Positions 11,638-19,467 of a DNA stretch of 64,000 nucleotides are shown here, piece after piece. A program made the position numbers and the translations under genes. Source of the DNA: Chloroflexota bacterium (GTDB lineage Bacteria; Chloroflexota; Dehalococcoidia; Lucifugimonadales; UBA3495); assembly GCA_028874075.1 (NCBI GenBank), contig JAPPLU010000070.1, positions 14,899-78,898 on the forward strand, given 5' to 3'. How positions within the stretch are numbered: position 1 is the stretch's first letter; every line of letters begins with the position of its first letter. The notes under the pieces are model-generated. The model had not been told where the DNA came from, made no database searches, and worked only from the letters and a program-made list of their open reading frames with translations.

Positions 11638-11834
11638 GCAGGGGCCGGCGCAAGGTCAATTTTCTGTTGAGGACTCCCTTGACCGCAGAGGAACAGAGTA
11701 AGCAGAGGAGCGCAGAGATTCTCGGCGCAATTGCGGGATCTCTACGTCTCGGCAGTGATGAATGAACTGGAACAGCATCGGGCGAACCGGAGAATGCAAT
11801 TGAAATGGTATTGACCTGAGGCCGGAACGCTTCC

Positions 11835-11862
11835 TTGACAACCTTGCCCGCCAAGCTACAAT
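11835..11862 (+). promoter_or_regulatory. Sigma70-type promoter of the alpha/beta-hydrolase gene
   Basis: Perfect TTGACA (11835-11840), a 16-base spacer and TACAAT (11857-11862), with the start codon 45 bases downstream. Confidence 0.65.
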
Positions 11863-11907
11863 TCTCTTGGATTCTCCCCAACAAACTTGAAGAAAGGAGT
11901 GATTGAC

Positions 11908-12666
11908 ATGCCATTCTACGAAAGAGGCGATGTCCGCATTTATTACGAAGAGCAAGGATCGGGTTTCCCGCTGCTGCTGACTCCTGGCGGCGGTCTGAAC
12001 TCCATAGCTGCAGGTTGGCCACGGCAGGTCTTTGATGGTTTTGATACGTTCAAGAACGATTTCCGGTGCATAACCATGGACCAGCGCAACGCCAACGGCG
12101 GCCAGTCCACCGGCCCCGTGCAGGTGGAAGACCCCTGGGGCGCATTTGCCGACGACCAACTGGGGCTGATGGACCACCTAGGCATCAACGAGTTCCTTTT
12201 CATCGGTTACTGCATCGGCGGCCCCTTTGCCATGAAGCTGATTGAGCGGGCGCCGGAGCGGGTGCAGGCAGCCGTTCTGTGCCAGCCCGTGGGCCACTCG
12301 GACGCGACGGCTGACTCGATGTACGATTCGGGGCATGACCTTTGGGGTCCTGAGCTATGCGCCAATCGCCCTGACGTGACGATGGAAATTGTTGATCAGT
12401 ATCTGCACAACCTGTACCGAGTGCAGCCCGACTTTTTCTACTGCGTGTCGCGCGACTTTGCGCGGCAGTGCCAGACGCCGCTGCTGGTAATGCCGGACGA
12501 CACCCCCTCCCATTCCTACGAGGCGGCCATGGCCATGGCGGAACTGGCTCCCAAGGCCCAGGTGACGGTGTATCCCTGGAAGGAGGACCCGGACATCAAG
12601 GCCAAGACGGTTGAGCAGGTTCGGGAGTTCCTGAAGGCGCACCAACTGGTGTCGGCCACGGCGTAG
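11908..12666 (+). CDS. Alpha/beta-hydrolase-fold protein with Cys at the nucleophile elbow
   Basis: A 252-aa alpha/beta-hydrolase. The ATG at 11908 is preceded by AAAGGAG and is preferred over an in-frame TTG at 11887. The fold is clear: an oxyanion-side LLLTPGGGLNS (about residues 22-32), then the nucleophile elbow FIGYCIGGPFAMKL (about 104-117). The elbow is G-Y-C-I-G-G, with cysteine where most members have serine, as in dienelactone hydrolase (G-Y-C-L-G-G). A strand with LVMPDDTPSH (about 198-207) could supply the acid. The usual C-terminal catalytic histidine position reads VYPWKEDPD, with no His. Activity and substrate are therefore uncertain. Confidence 0.85.
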   Translation: MPFYERGDVRIYYEEQGSGFPLLLTPGGGLNSIAAGWPRQVFDGFDTFKNDFRCITMDQRNANGGQSTGPVQVEDPWGAFADDQLGLMDHLGINEFLFIGYCIGGPFAMKLIERAPERVQAAVLCQPVGHSDATADSMYDSGHDLWGPELCANRPDVTMEIVDQYLHNLYRVQPDFFYCVSRDFARQCQTPLLVMPDDTPSHSYEAAMAMAELAPKAQVTVYPWKEDPDIKAKTVEQVREFLKAHQLVSATA

Positions 12667-12691
12667 ATTCAACAGTCTTTTCCGACGAAAT

Positions 12692-12731
12692 GGTCCCCGG
12701 GGCGCTGATTCACGCCCCGGGGACCTTTTTT
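12692..12731 (+). terminator. Intrinsic terminator
   Basis: A 13-bp perfect stem (GGTCCCCGGGGCG, 12692-12704, complement 12713-12725), an 8-base loop and six T (12726-12731). It ends the alpha/beta-hydrolase gene and separates it from the convergent LLM oxidoreductase operon. Confidence 0.85.
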
Positions 12732-12797
12732 CGGGTAGCGCCGCCCCCATCCTACGCTTTGTCCGGCAAGGGAGAAGGGACTGGGCTGGGCATTGGG

Positions 12798-13649
12798 TCA
12801 CCTAATAAGCCGCTCTGCCATCCGCTCCAACTGTTCTGACATTTCCGCTTCAGTGTTGCAGTGCTGGGGCCAGACGGAGACACGGAGGGCGCCGGCGTTC
12901 AGAAAGTCGTCAACCTGCTGGCGGGTGGTCTCGGGAGACTGTCCGAAGACGGAGATTGTGAGGGACTCGGAACTGCGGCCGTACTCTCCGGCCAGGGCGT
13001 CTAACTGGTTGCGGCCGTTCTCGATCATTTCAGGATTGGCCCGGTTCGGGAGCCAGCCATCGGCCCAGCGGGCAACGCGGCGCAGAACGTTCCGGGCGTT
13101 ACCCCCCAGCAGCACCGGAGGGTGGGGCTTCTGGTAGGGCTTGGGGTTCATGTATACGGGCGGGAAGTAGTAATACTTGCCGTGGAACTCGGCTTCGTCT
13201 TTAGTCCACAGTTCCTTCAGGGCCAGCACTGCCTCGCGGGCCTGGGTCCAGCGGTGGTCGAAGTCGCCGCCCATCATGGTAGTCTCCTCCCGGTTCCAGC
13301 CGGCGCCCACGCCGAAGACGAAGCGACCCTGGCTGTGCAGGTCGAGGATGGAAATCTGCTTGGCCAGGATCAGGGGATTGCGTTCCGGTACCAAAGTGAT
13401 GCCGGTGCAGAGCTTGATGCGCTCCGTTACGGCGGCGGCCATGGCCAGGGCGATGTAGGGTTCGGTGAAATGGGCGTAGGTCCAGGGGATTTCACCGCCC
13501 GTGGCCGGGAAGGGGCTGTCGCTGTGGACGGGGAGGATGGGGTGTTCGTGGTACCACAGGGACTCGAAACCCAGCTCCTCAGCCTTGCGGGCGTAAAAGG
13601 CGGGGTCCAGAGTATAAGCGGGCAGGGGGACTACCAATCCAACGGACAT
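12798..13649 (-). CDS. LLM-class flavin-dependent oxidoreductase (F420/FMN)
   Basis: Luciferase-like monooxygenase superfamily TIM barrel, 283 aa, close to the short F420-type branch. Typical segments: the N-terminal strand VGLVVPLPAY, FESLWYHEH (about 29-37), the IKLCTGITLVPERNPLILAKQ stretch (about 78-98), FVFGVGAGWNREE (about 113-125) and KPHPPVLLGGNARNVLRRVARWADGWLP (about 174-201). Cofactor (FMNH2 or F420) and substrate cannot be settled from sequence alone. It is the last gene of a three-gene minus-strand operon (LLM, alpha/beta hydrolase, LLM) with gaps of 28 and 42 bp. Confidence 0.88.
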   Translation of the reverse strand: MSVGLVVPLPAYTLDPAFYARKAEELGFESLWYHEHPILPVHSDSPFPATGGEIPWTYAHFTEPYIALAMAAAVTERIKLCTGITLVPERNPLILAKQISILDLHSQGRFVFGVGAGWNREETTMMGGDFDHRWTQAREAVLALKELWTKDEAEFHGKYYYFPPVYMNPKPYQKPHPPVLLGGNARNVLRRVARWADGWLPNRANPEMIENGRNQLDALAGEYGRSSESLTISVFGQSPETTRQQVDDFLNAGALRVSVWPQHCNTEAEMSEQLERMAERLIR

Positions 13650-13677
13650 TTGGGGCCTCCAATTTCTGGTGGGAAGG

Positions 13678-14547
13678 CTACGGATTAATCACGCTGCGTT
13701 GCCGGTTGACCACGAAGGTTTCACGGTTCTCGATGAAGTCTGATACTACATCGGCGACGGCCTGGGGACGTTCGGCGGCCACGAGGTGGGCGGCATCGTA
13801 GATCAGGGAGACATGGCAGTTGGGGATGTTGGCCCGATATGTGGAGGGAGCTTCGCGGGCTATCTGCCGGTCCCTGGTGCCGAATACCGCCAGGGTGGGG
13901 CACTTGACCTCCGGCAGCCATTGCTCCAGTTCGGCGTCCGACTCCTTGGGCAGGAACATGGGTGCCAGGTCCCAGCTATCGGGCAGGTCCCTGATGTTGG
14001 TCATTCGGTGTATGTCGGCCACCAGGCGGCGGGTCCACCCTATGGAGTCCAGGTCGAACAAGTCGGGGGCGGTGCGGATGGCGTTGGGGGATAGCAGCAC
14101 CAGTGACTCGGCTGGTTCGGGGTCCACGGGGGCGCGCAGGATGGTGCGCAGGGCAAGATTGGCGCCCTGGGTCGCGCCCACCAGGTTGTAGCTGTCGCCG
14201 GCCAGGGCTTTGGCGGCCTGGCGTACGGCGGCTTCCGCGCCCTCCTCCTTGGGGATGTAGATGCCAAAGTCCTCGAGTGCGTCGGGGTTCCGCTCGCGGA
14301 ATTCGCGGCGCCTGGCCTGCATGTTCTCGACTTCGGCAGTTTCAAACTCCAGGACGAACAGGTGGAACCGCTGGCCGAGGGCGTCGTACAGGTCGCGGTT
14401 TCCCCACCGCATGGTTTCGATGAATATTACGGGCAGCCCTTCGCCGGCTTCGCGGCAATTCAGGGAAAACTGTCCCGCCTTGATTTGGTATTCCCTGAAG
14501 GGTATGGACTGTTCGTAGAAGGCGCTGGACTGGTCGCTAGAATCCAT
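13678..14547 (-). CDS. Alpha/beta-hydrolase-fold protein with Thr at the nucleophile elbow
   Basis: A 289-aa alpha/beta-hydrolase-fold protein between two LLM oxidoreductases. The fold's core is readable: LPVIFIETMRWG (about 39-50), the elbow NLVGATQGANLALRTI (about 138-153), an acid strand PTLAVFGTRDRQI (about 222-234) and a histidine loop YDAAHLVAAERP (about 254-265). The elbow G-A-T-Q-G has threonine where Ser is usual, while Asp and His of the triad are present. Either it is a Thr-nucleophile or non-hydrolytic member, or it is a degenerate copy. Operon context suggests action on the product or substrate of the flanking flavin enzymes; that is inference. Confidence 0.8.
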   Translation of the reverse strand: MDSSDQSSAFYEQSIPFREYQIKAGQFSLNCREAGEGLPVIFIETMRWGNRDLYDALGQRFHLFVLEFETAEVENMQARRREFRERNPDALEDFGIYIPKEEGAEAAVRQAAKALAGDSYNLVGATQGANLALRTILRAPVDPEPAESLVLLSPNAIRTAPDLFDLDSIGWTRRLVADIHRMTNIRDLPDSWDLAPMFLPKESDAELEQWLPEVKCPTLAVFGTRDRQIAREAPSTYRANIPNCHVSLIYDAAHLVAAERPQAVADVVSDFIENRETFVVNRQRSVINP

Positions 14548-14589
14548 ATCGTCGCATGGGCGGTGTCCCCTATGAGCGGAGACTGCTGC

Positions 14590-15693
14590 CTAAAGCTCCT
14601 TAATCTGGGGTAGGACTTCCTTGCCGAAGAGTTCGATTTCCTGCATCACCTCGCCGTGGGTGAGGCCGGGTTGCTGGAAGAACAGGTCCACAACCCCTAC
14701 GCCGCAGCGGTCGTGGTATTCCTTGATCTTGTCGGCGACGGTGTCGGGGCTGCCCAGGAAGTTAAGGCCCAGGGAGCGGCCTACGACGTCGCCCTGAGGA
14801 CTGCCGGCAAGGATGCGGCGCAGGTCGAATTCTTCGCCGGAACGGGCGGCCTGGACCACCTGGGCCACGGAACGGGAAATCTGGATGGCAGGACGGGGCT
14901 GACCGCCGGGAAGGGCATGCAGCCAGTCCTGGGCATCCTGGTCGGTCTCCGCCACGTAGATGTTGCCGCGGAAGACGATGTCGTCGGGCCCGGGCTGCCA
15001 GCCGGCGTCGTTGCACCAGTTGACGTATTTTTCGGTGATGGGTTCCATCATCTCCACGGGGATGAAGGAAACGCCGAGGCCCATTCCGTTTTCGGCGGCG
15101 TACCGGACGGTGTCGTCACTGCGGGTGGCCATTATGCAGGGAGGCAGGGGCTGCTGGACGGGTCGGGGCCATACGGAAACGGTACGGAACTGGTAGTAGC
15201 GACCCTCCCAGGAGAAGGGCTGCTCCTCGGTAAGGGCTTTGCGGATCAGGTCCATGCCCTCGAATAGGCGTTCCCGGCCCTCCGAAGGGTTGACGCCGTA
15301 GACCTGGTCCTCGTTGGGAGTGCCGCGCAGGAATCCCATGACCAGGCGACCGTCGGAGATGTTGTCCAGCATGCCCATTTCCTCGGCGATGCGGACGGGA
15401 TTGTTCAAGGGCAGGAGGGGGCCAAGCATGGCCAGCTTGACCTTCTTGCAACGCTCGGCGACGGCGGCGGCCATGACCGCAGGGTTGCCGGTGGCGATGC
15501 GGCCGGAATAGTGGTGCTCGGAGAAGCTGACCCACTCGAAACCCATCTCCTCGGCAAATTCACACTCGTCCATACCCTCCTGGTAGCTCTGGACGGAAAG
15601 GCGGGGTTCGTGGCAGGCCGGAGGGATGGGCCATGTTTCGGGGAAAAGGTGGCGCTCGGCGTATCCCATTGCGCCCAAATAGGATGCTTTCAT
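14590..15693 (-). CDS. LLM-class flavin-dependent oxidoreductase (bacterial luciferase-like)
   Basis: A 367-aa luciferase-like TIM-barrel monooxygenase, the longer branch related to LuxA and alkanal monooxygenases. Landmarks: FEWVSFSEHHYSGR (about 52-65), KKVKLAMLGPLLPLNNPVRIAEEMGMLDNISDGRLVMGFLRGTPNE (about 84-129, the conserved barrel core), and a C-terminal LGSPDTVADKIKEYHDRCGVG (about 314-334). It probably uses reduced flavin and O2; substrate unknown. AGGAGG precedes the ATG. It is first in the LLM / alpha/beta hydrolase / LLM operon, with a promoter candidate at 15766-15794. Confidence 0.88.
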   Translation of the reverse strand: MKASYLGAMGYAERHLFPETWPIPPACHEPRLSVQSYQEGMDECEFAEEMGFEWVSFSEHHYSGRIATGNPAVMAAAVAERCKKVKLAMLGPLLPLNNPVRIAEEMGMLDNISDGRLVMGFLRGTPNEDQVYGVNPSEGRERLFEGMDLIRKALTEEQPFSWEGRYYQFRTVSVWPRPVQQPLPPCIMATRSDDTVRYAAENGMGLGVSFIPVEMMEPITEKYVNWCNDAGWQPGPDDIVFRGNIYVAETDQDAQDWLHALPGGQPRPAIQISRSVAQVVQAARSGEEFDLRRILAGSPQGDVVGRSLGLNFLGSPDTVADKIKEYHDRCGVGVVDLFFQQPGLTHGEVMQEIELFGKEVLPQIKEL

Positions 15694-15765
15694 AGTCCTC
15701 CTTGCTGGGTCGCCGGGGCAGGGTCGAGGTGGCTGGTATTTGAGGTGAACCTATTTCGTAGCTGT

Positions 15766-15794
15766 AGTTTAGGGTTGGGGTAGGGGACTGTCAA
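15766..15794 (-). promoter_or_regulatory. Sigma70-type promoter of the LLM operon
   Basis: On the minus strand a perfect TTGACA (15794-15789), a 17-base spacer and TAAACT (15771-15766), 72 bases upstream of the LLM start codon. Confidence 0.5.
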
Positions 15795-15845
15795 TCTTCA
15801 AAGCCTGCAGGCCATTGCTCTCCGCCTCCCTAAAAGCATCTTCCA

Positions 15846-15874
15846 TTGACGTGGGGGATTCTCGAAATTAAATT
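15846..15874 (+). promoter_or_regulatory. Sigma70-type promoter of the GMC oxidoreductase
   Basis: TTGACG (15846-15851), a 17-base spacer and TAAATT (15869-15874), 60 bases upstream of the likely ATG. Confidence 0.5.
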
Positions 15875-15934
15875 AGGCCTGAGCCGTGGCGCTGCCCGGC
15901 TGGACAGGTGATTCAGTTAACCAGGGAGATATGC

Positions 15935-17476
15935 ATGAAGTATGACGTAATCATCATCGGGGCCGGCTCGGCCGGCAGCGTGCTGGCTACCAGGCTGTCG
16001 GAAGATCCAAACCGGTCGGTGCTGCTGTTGGAGGCGGGGCCGGACTACCCCAGCTTTGAACAAATTCCCGACGATGTAAAATATGGATACAACACGGCCC
16101 GGGCCGTATCGGGGCCGCACATGTGGGGCTACCGTGCCAAGGCCAGGCCCGAGCACGACAATACTTTTCACCTGCCCCGGGGCAAGGTGATAGGGGGCAG
16201 CAGCGCCGTCAACGGCCAGGTGTGGCTGCGGGCGGTGCCGGAGGACTTCGACAACTGGGTGAACTGGGGCAACAACGAGTGGTCTTTCCAGGAGATAATG
16301 CCCTACCTTAACCGGATTGAGAATGATCTGGACTTCGGCGGGGATTTTCACGGAAATGAGGGGCCCATTCCGGTGCGGCGGCACAAGCGTGAGGAGTGGC
16401 TGCCCACTCAGGAAGCCTTCTACCGGGCCTGCATTGAGGCGGGACTGCCCCACTGCGATGACATGAACGATCCTGATTCCACCGGCGTGGGGCCACGTCC
16501 CATGAACAACGTGGACGGGGTGCGGATGAGCGCGGCCATCACCTACCTGGACCTGGCCCGTCACCGTCTTAACCTGACTATTCGAGCCGGAGTAACGGTG
16601 CGGCGCATCCTTTTTGAGGGGACCAAAGCGGTGGCGGTAGAGGTGGACAGCGGCGAGGACCGCTTCGCTATCGAGGGGGGACGCATTATTTTGAGCGGCG
16701 GCGCCATAGCATCGCCCCAGTTGTTGATGCTTTCGGGAGTGGGACCAAGGGGGCACCTGGAGGGCCTGGGCATTCCCGTGGTCCACGACCTGCCGGGGGT
16801 GGGTCAGAACCTGCGTGATCATCCCTTGGTGGCTTTGCAATTCCGGGTGCGGCAGGAGTATTTGGACGATCCGGATACGCCCTGGAGCCAGGTGGCCCTG
16901 CGCTACACCTCCGAGGGTTCTCTGACCCGCAATGATATGCAGGTGCTGCCCGGCTGGTTTGCCGACGCCCAGGGGGAGGCGCCCGACGCAGCGGCCGGTA
17001 TGCGCATGGCTCCGGCACTGGAGAATGCTACCACCGCCGGCCAGTTGCGGCTGACTGCCAACGATCCCTACGTGCAGCCGGATTTGAGCTATAACTACCT
17101 GGATGACCCGGGGGACCGGGCCAGGATGCGGGAGGCGGTGCGCCTGTGCGTCGGGTTGTCCCAGTCATCGGCTTTTTCCGGGATTATCACCGAAATGGTT
17201 TCACCCACCGGCGCAGACCTGGCCTCGGATGATGCCCTGGATGCCTGGATGCTGCGGAATGTCTCGACGCAACAGCATTCGTCGGGCACCTGCAAGATGG
17301 GGCCGATGGAGGACCCCCTCGCGGTGGTGGACCAGTACTGTCGGGTGTATGGTGTCTCCAACTTGAACGTCATCGACGCCTCGGTGATGCCGGACGTAGT
17401 GCGGGCCAATACTAATGTGACGACGCTGATGATCGCGGAGCGTTTGTCCGACTGGATCAGGGAGGGGAAGGTGTAG
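15935..17476 (+). CDS. GMC-family FAD-dependent oxidoreductase (choline dehydrogenase-like)
   Basis: Glucose-methanol-choline family flavoenzyme, 513 aa from the ATG at 15935, which has GGGAG about seven bases upstream; an ATG at 15908 lacks this. It has the N-terminal FAD Rossmann motif YDVIIIGAGSAGSVLATRL (about 3-21) ending LLLEAG, and the first GMC signature at GKVIGGSSAVNGQVW (about 82-96). The second signature is SGGAIASPQLLMLSGVGP (about 254-271). The active-site region QHSSGTCKMG (about 446-455) and C-terminal NTNVTTLMIAERLSDWI follow. It oxidises a primary or secondary alcohol to the carbonyl; alcohol unknown. Transcribed alone. Confidence 0.92.
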   Translation: MKYDVIIIGAGSAGSVLATRLSEDPNRSVLLLEAGPDYPSFEQIPDDVKYGYNTARAVSGPHMWGYRAKARPEHDNTFHLPRGKVIGGSSAVNGQVWLRAVPEDFDNWVNWGNNEWSFQEIMPYLNRIENDLDFGGDFHGNEGPIPVRRHKREEWLPTQEAFYRACIEAGLPHCDDMNDPDSTGVGPRPMNNVDGVRMSAAITYLDLARHRLNLTIRAGVTVRRILFEGTKAVAVEVDSGEDRFAIEGGRIILSGGAIASPQLLMLSGVGPRGHLEGLGIPVVHDLPGVGQNLRDHPLVALQFRVRQEYLDDPDTPWSQVALRYTSEGSLTRNDMQVLPGWFADAQGEAPDAAAGMRMAPALENATTAGQLRLTANDPYVQPDLSYNYLDDPGDRARMREAVRLCVGLSQSSAFSGIITEMVSPTGADLASDDALDAWMLRNVSTQQHSSGTCKMGPMEDPLAVVDQYCRVYGVSNLNVIDASVMPDVVRANTNVTTLMIAERLSDWIREGKV

Positions 17477-17687
17477 CATTGCTGCGCCTTTTGATACCCT
17501 GGTAATGCGGGCTGCCGTGGAATTGGGCGGCGCCAGTCCGTGGCGCCGGGCCGAGTACGAGAGTATAGCGGAAGGAGGTATGGGAGTTGGCTTGAGATAC
17601 AGCGGGACATGCGGATAGAAATTAGGCGGCAAAGAAATAGTGAGAGATTCCCCGATGCAAATTGGGTATTAAAGCCACTATTAGGTA
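17477..17687. other. Short gene-free gap
   Basis: Between the GMC oxidoreductase and the Fur-family promoter. No supported gene, RNA or clear terminator was seen. Confidence 0.4.
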
Positions 17688-17716
17688 TTGACAACAATGG
17701 CTGAAATTACTAAATT
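17688..17716 (+). promoter_or_regulatory. Sigma70-type promoter of the Fur/Zur-metal uptake region
   Basis: Perfect TTGACA (17688-17693), a 17-base spacer and TAAATT (17711-17716). The start codon is 36 bases downstream and the inverted repeat at 17721-17738 sits over the expected transcription start. Confidence 0.65.
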
Positions 17717-17720
17717 ACTT

Positions 17721-17738
17721 TTTGCAAAGAGTTGCAAA
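17721..17738. promoter_or_regulatory. Inverted-repeat operator candidate (Fur/Zur box)
   Basis: TTTGCAA-AGAG-TTGCAAA is a perfect 7-bp dyad with a 4-base centre, placed just after the -10 box and 13 bases before the start codon of the Fur-family gene. Position and symmetry fit autorepression. It does not match the classical Fur or Zur consensus, so a lineage-specific box is inferred. Confidence 0.6.
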
Positions 17739-17751
17739 TACTTGGAGTGTC

Positions 17752-18234
17752 ATGACCAGCTATGAGCAACTTCTTCAGGTATTAAGAGACGAAGGGCACC
17801 GGCTTACTCCGCAACGACTGATAGTGTTGCGGGTGGTAGCTGAAGGCCGGCAGCACATGGGAGTTGATGAAGTGTTCCGAGAGGCCCAGTCCGCCTATCC
17901 CTTTATGGATCTGGCTACCGTGTACCGGACGCTGCGCCTGTTCAAACAGGTGGGCCTGGTAACGGAGGTGGCCATTGGCGACCGGCTTCACTACGAACTC
18001 ACCCACCCCGATGACCGGCACCATCACATGGTTTGCCGCGTCTGCCACGGCGCATTCAACCTGAGTCCGCACTACCTGGAGGAGTTCAATAATACCCTGG
18101 TGAATGAGTTTGGATTCATTCCCGACCTGGATCATTTCACGATAGCAGGTGTTTGCGTAAACTGCCGTCCCCAGTCCCCAGAGCAGGTAGGGGTCGGCTC
18201 GGAGGAATTTACGCTTGATGAGGATGTTTCCTGA
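17752..18234 (+). CDS. Fur-family metal-responsive regulator, probably Zur-like
   Basis: A 160-aa ferric-uptake-regulator family repressor. The ATG at 17752 has GGAG five bases upstream; an earlier in-frame TTG (17722) would lie inside the operator. N-terminal winged helix: GHRLTPQRLIVLRVV (about 15-29) and DLATVYRTLRLFKQVGLV (about 53-70, recognition helix). C-terminal metal domain: HHH at 90-92, the C-x2-C pair at 95/98, and a second pair at 135/138; these Cys pairs are the structural zinc site. The next four genes encode a zinc/manganese-type ABC importer and a His-rich MFS protein, so zinc sensing is the best guess; Fur or Mur cannot be excluded. Confidence 0.9.
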   Translation: MTSYEQLLQVLRDEGHRLTPQRLIVLRVVAEGRQHMGVDEVFREAQSAYPFMDLATVYRTLRLFKQVGLVTEVAIGDRLHYELTHPDDRHHHMVCRVCHGAFNLSPHYLEEFNNTLVNEFGFIPDLDHFTIAGVCVNCRPQSPEQVGVGSEEFTLDEDVS

Positions 18235-19282
18235 ATTTGTGCCTGCCCGGTTCTCTAGCCCTGGTTTCGTGATTGGTATCCTGGTCGTGGCGTCTTTTAT
18301 GCTGGTTACCTTGGGATGTTCGGCCTCACCAACTCCCACGTCTGAACCTGCATCCGCATCTGTCGCCGTGAAGCTCAAGGTAGCCAGTACAGTCTCTCCT
18401 ATAACCAGTCTGGCCGAAAATATCGCCGGCGACCGTATTGAGCTGACCGGCATTGTGCCGGAAGGCACCAATTCCCATACCTTTGAGCCTGCTCCCTCGG
18501 TAGCGGTTACTCTGGCTGAAACCGACCTGTTCATTGCCAACGGCCTTTTCCTGGAAGAACCCACCATCAATATGGCGCAATCCAACCGGAAAGCCGGGTC
18601 GGCCCACCTGATCCTGGGACCTAAAACGGTAACCGAAGACCAGTGGGTATTCGATTTTTCCTTTCCGGAGGATGAGGGAAATCCCAATCCCCATCTCTGG
18701 ACCGCTCCCCACCTGGCCCTGAAGTACGCCGAGCTCATTCGAGACGAATTGATGGCCCTGGACCCGGCGAATGCGGACTATTACCGGGGCAATTTTGATA
18801 AACTGTCGGCAAAGATCAACGACCTGGACCAGAGGATATATCAGGCAGTGGAAACCATTCCCCCGGAAAACCGCAAGCTGCTGACCTACCACGACTCCTT
18901 CCCCTACTTTGGCCCCAGGTACGGGTTCGAGATTATCGGAGCCATCCAGCCGTCCGACTTCACCGAACCATCCGCCCGGGAAGTGGCTTCTCTCATTGAC
19001 CAGGTTAGAGAGAACAACGTCCCCGCTATTTTCGGTTCCGAAGTGTTCCCCAGCCCCGTGCTGGAACAGATTGCACGGGAAGGTGGCGCCGAATTCGTGG
19101 ACCAACTGCGGGATGACGACCTGCCCGGGGGTCCGGGCGACCCGGAACATACTTACATGGGTCTTATCCTGGAGGACGTGCGAATAATGACCACAGCTCT
19201 GGGCGGCGACCCTGCGGCCCTGGAGGGCTACGACCCCAGCCATGTGATTGAAGGGGAAAGCGGGGCCGTTTATCCCCAATAG
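18218..19282 (+). CDS. Metal (Zn/Mn) ABC transporter substrate-binding lipoprotein
   Basis: Cluster A-I (ZnuA/PsaA-type) binding protein, about 354 aa. GGAGGAA precedes the start (ATG 18218; TTG 18215 is possible), which overlaps the end of the Fur gene by 17 bases, so the two are co-transcribed. A signal peptide with lipobox VTLGC (Cys about 34) anchors it to the membrane, followed by a short Ser/Thr/Pro linker. Metal-ligand candidates: His in GTNSHTFEP (about 88), His in NPNPHLW (about 158), His in TYHDSFPYFG (about 223) and an acidic residue in IFGSEVFPSP. The long His-rich loop of many ZnuA proteins is absent, while the partner ATPase and MFS carry His-rich tails. Confidence 0.92.
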   Translation: MRMFPEFVPARFSSPGFVIGILVVASFMLVTLGCSASPTPTSEPASASVAVKLKVASTVSPITSLAENIAGDRIELTGIVPEGTNSHTFEPAPSVAVTLAETDLFIANGLFLEEPTINMAQSNRKAGSAHLILGPKTVTEDQWVFDFSFPEDEGNPNPHLWTAPHLALKYAELIRDELMALDPANADYYRGNFDKLSAKINDLDQRIYQAVETIPPENRKLLTYHDSFPYFGPRYGFEIIGAIQPSDFTEPSAREVASLIDQVRENNVPAIFGSEVFPSPVLEQIAREGGAEFVDQLRDDDLPGGPGDPEHTYMGLILEDVRIMTTALGGDPAALEGYDPSHVIEGESGAVYPQ

Positions 19283-19467
19283 TCAAGCCAAAAGAGAAGC
19301 AATAGATTCAAGGGAACCCTGAACGATTCATCTGAACGGATACGGCAGTCGCAATTAAGAAGGAACTCAGGGAGATTCAGGTGTAACGGGTGTACCGCGA
19401 CCCCCAATCCTGACCTTCCCCTGTCAAAGAGGAAGGGATCGGTTCAGAGGTTCCATAAGGAAAACAG
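19283..19467. other. Spacer within the metal-uptake operon
   Basis: 185 bp between binding-protein and ATPase genes. It contains a C-rich then G-rich imperfect repeat (about 19401-19438) of the type also seen at 2097-2132 and 39749-39788. No promoter was recognised. Confidence 0.4.
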
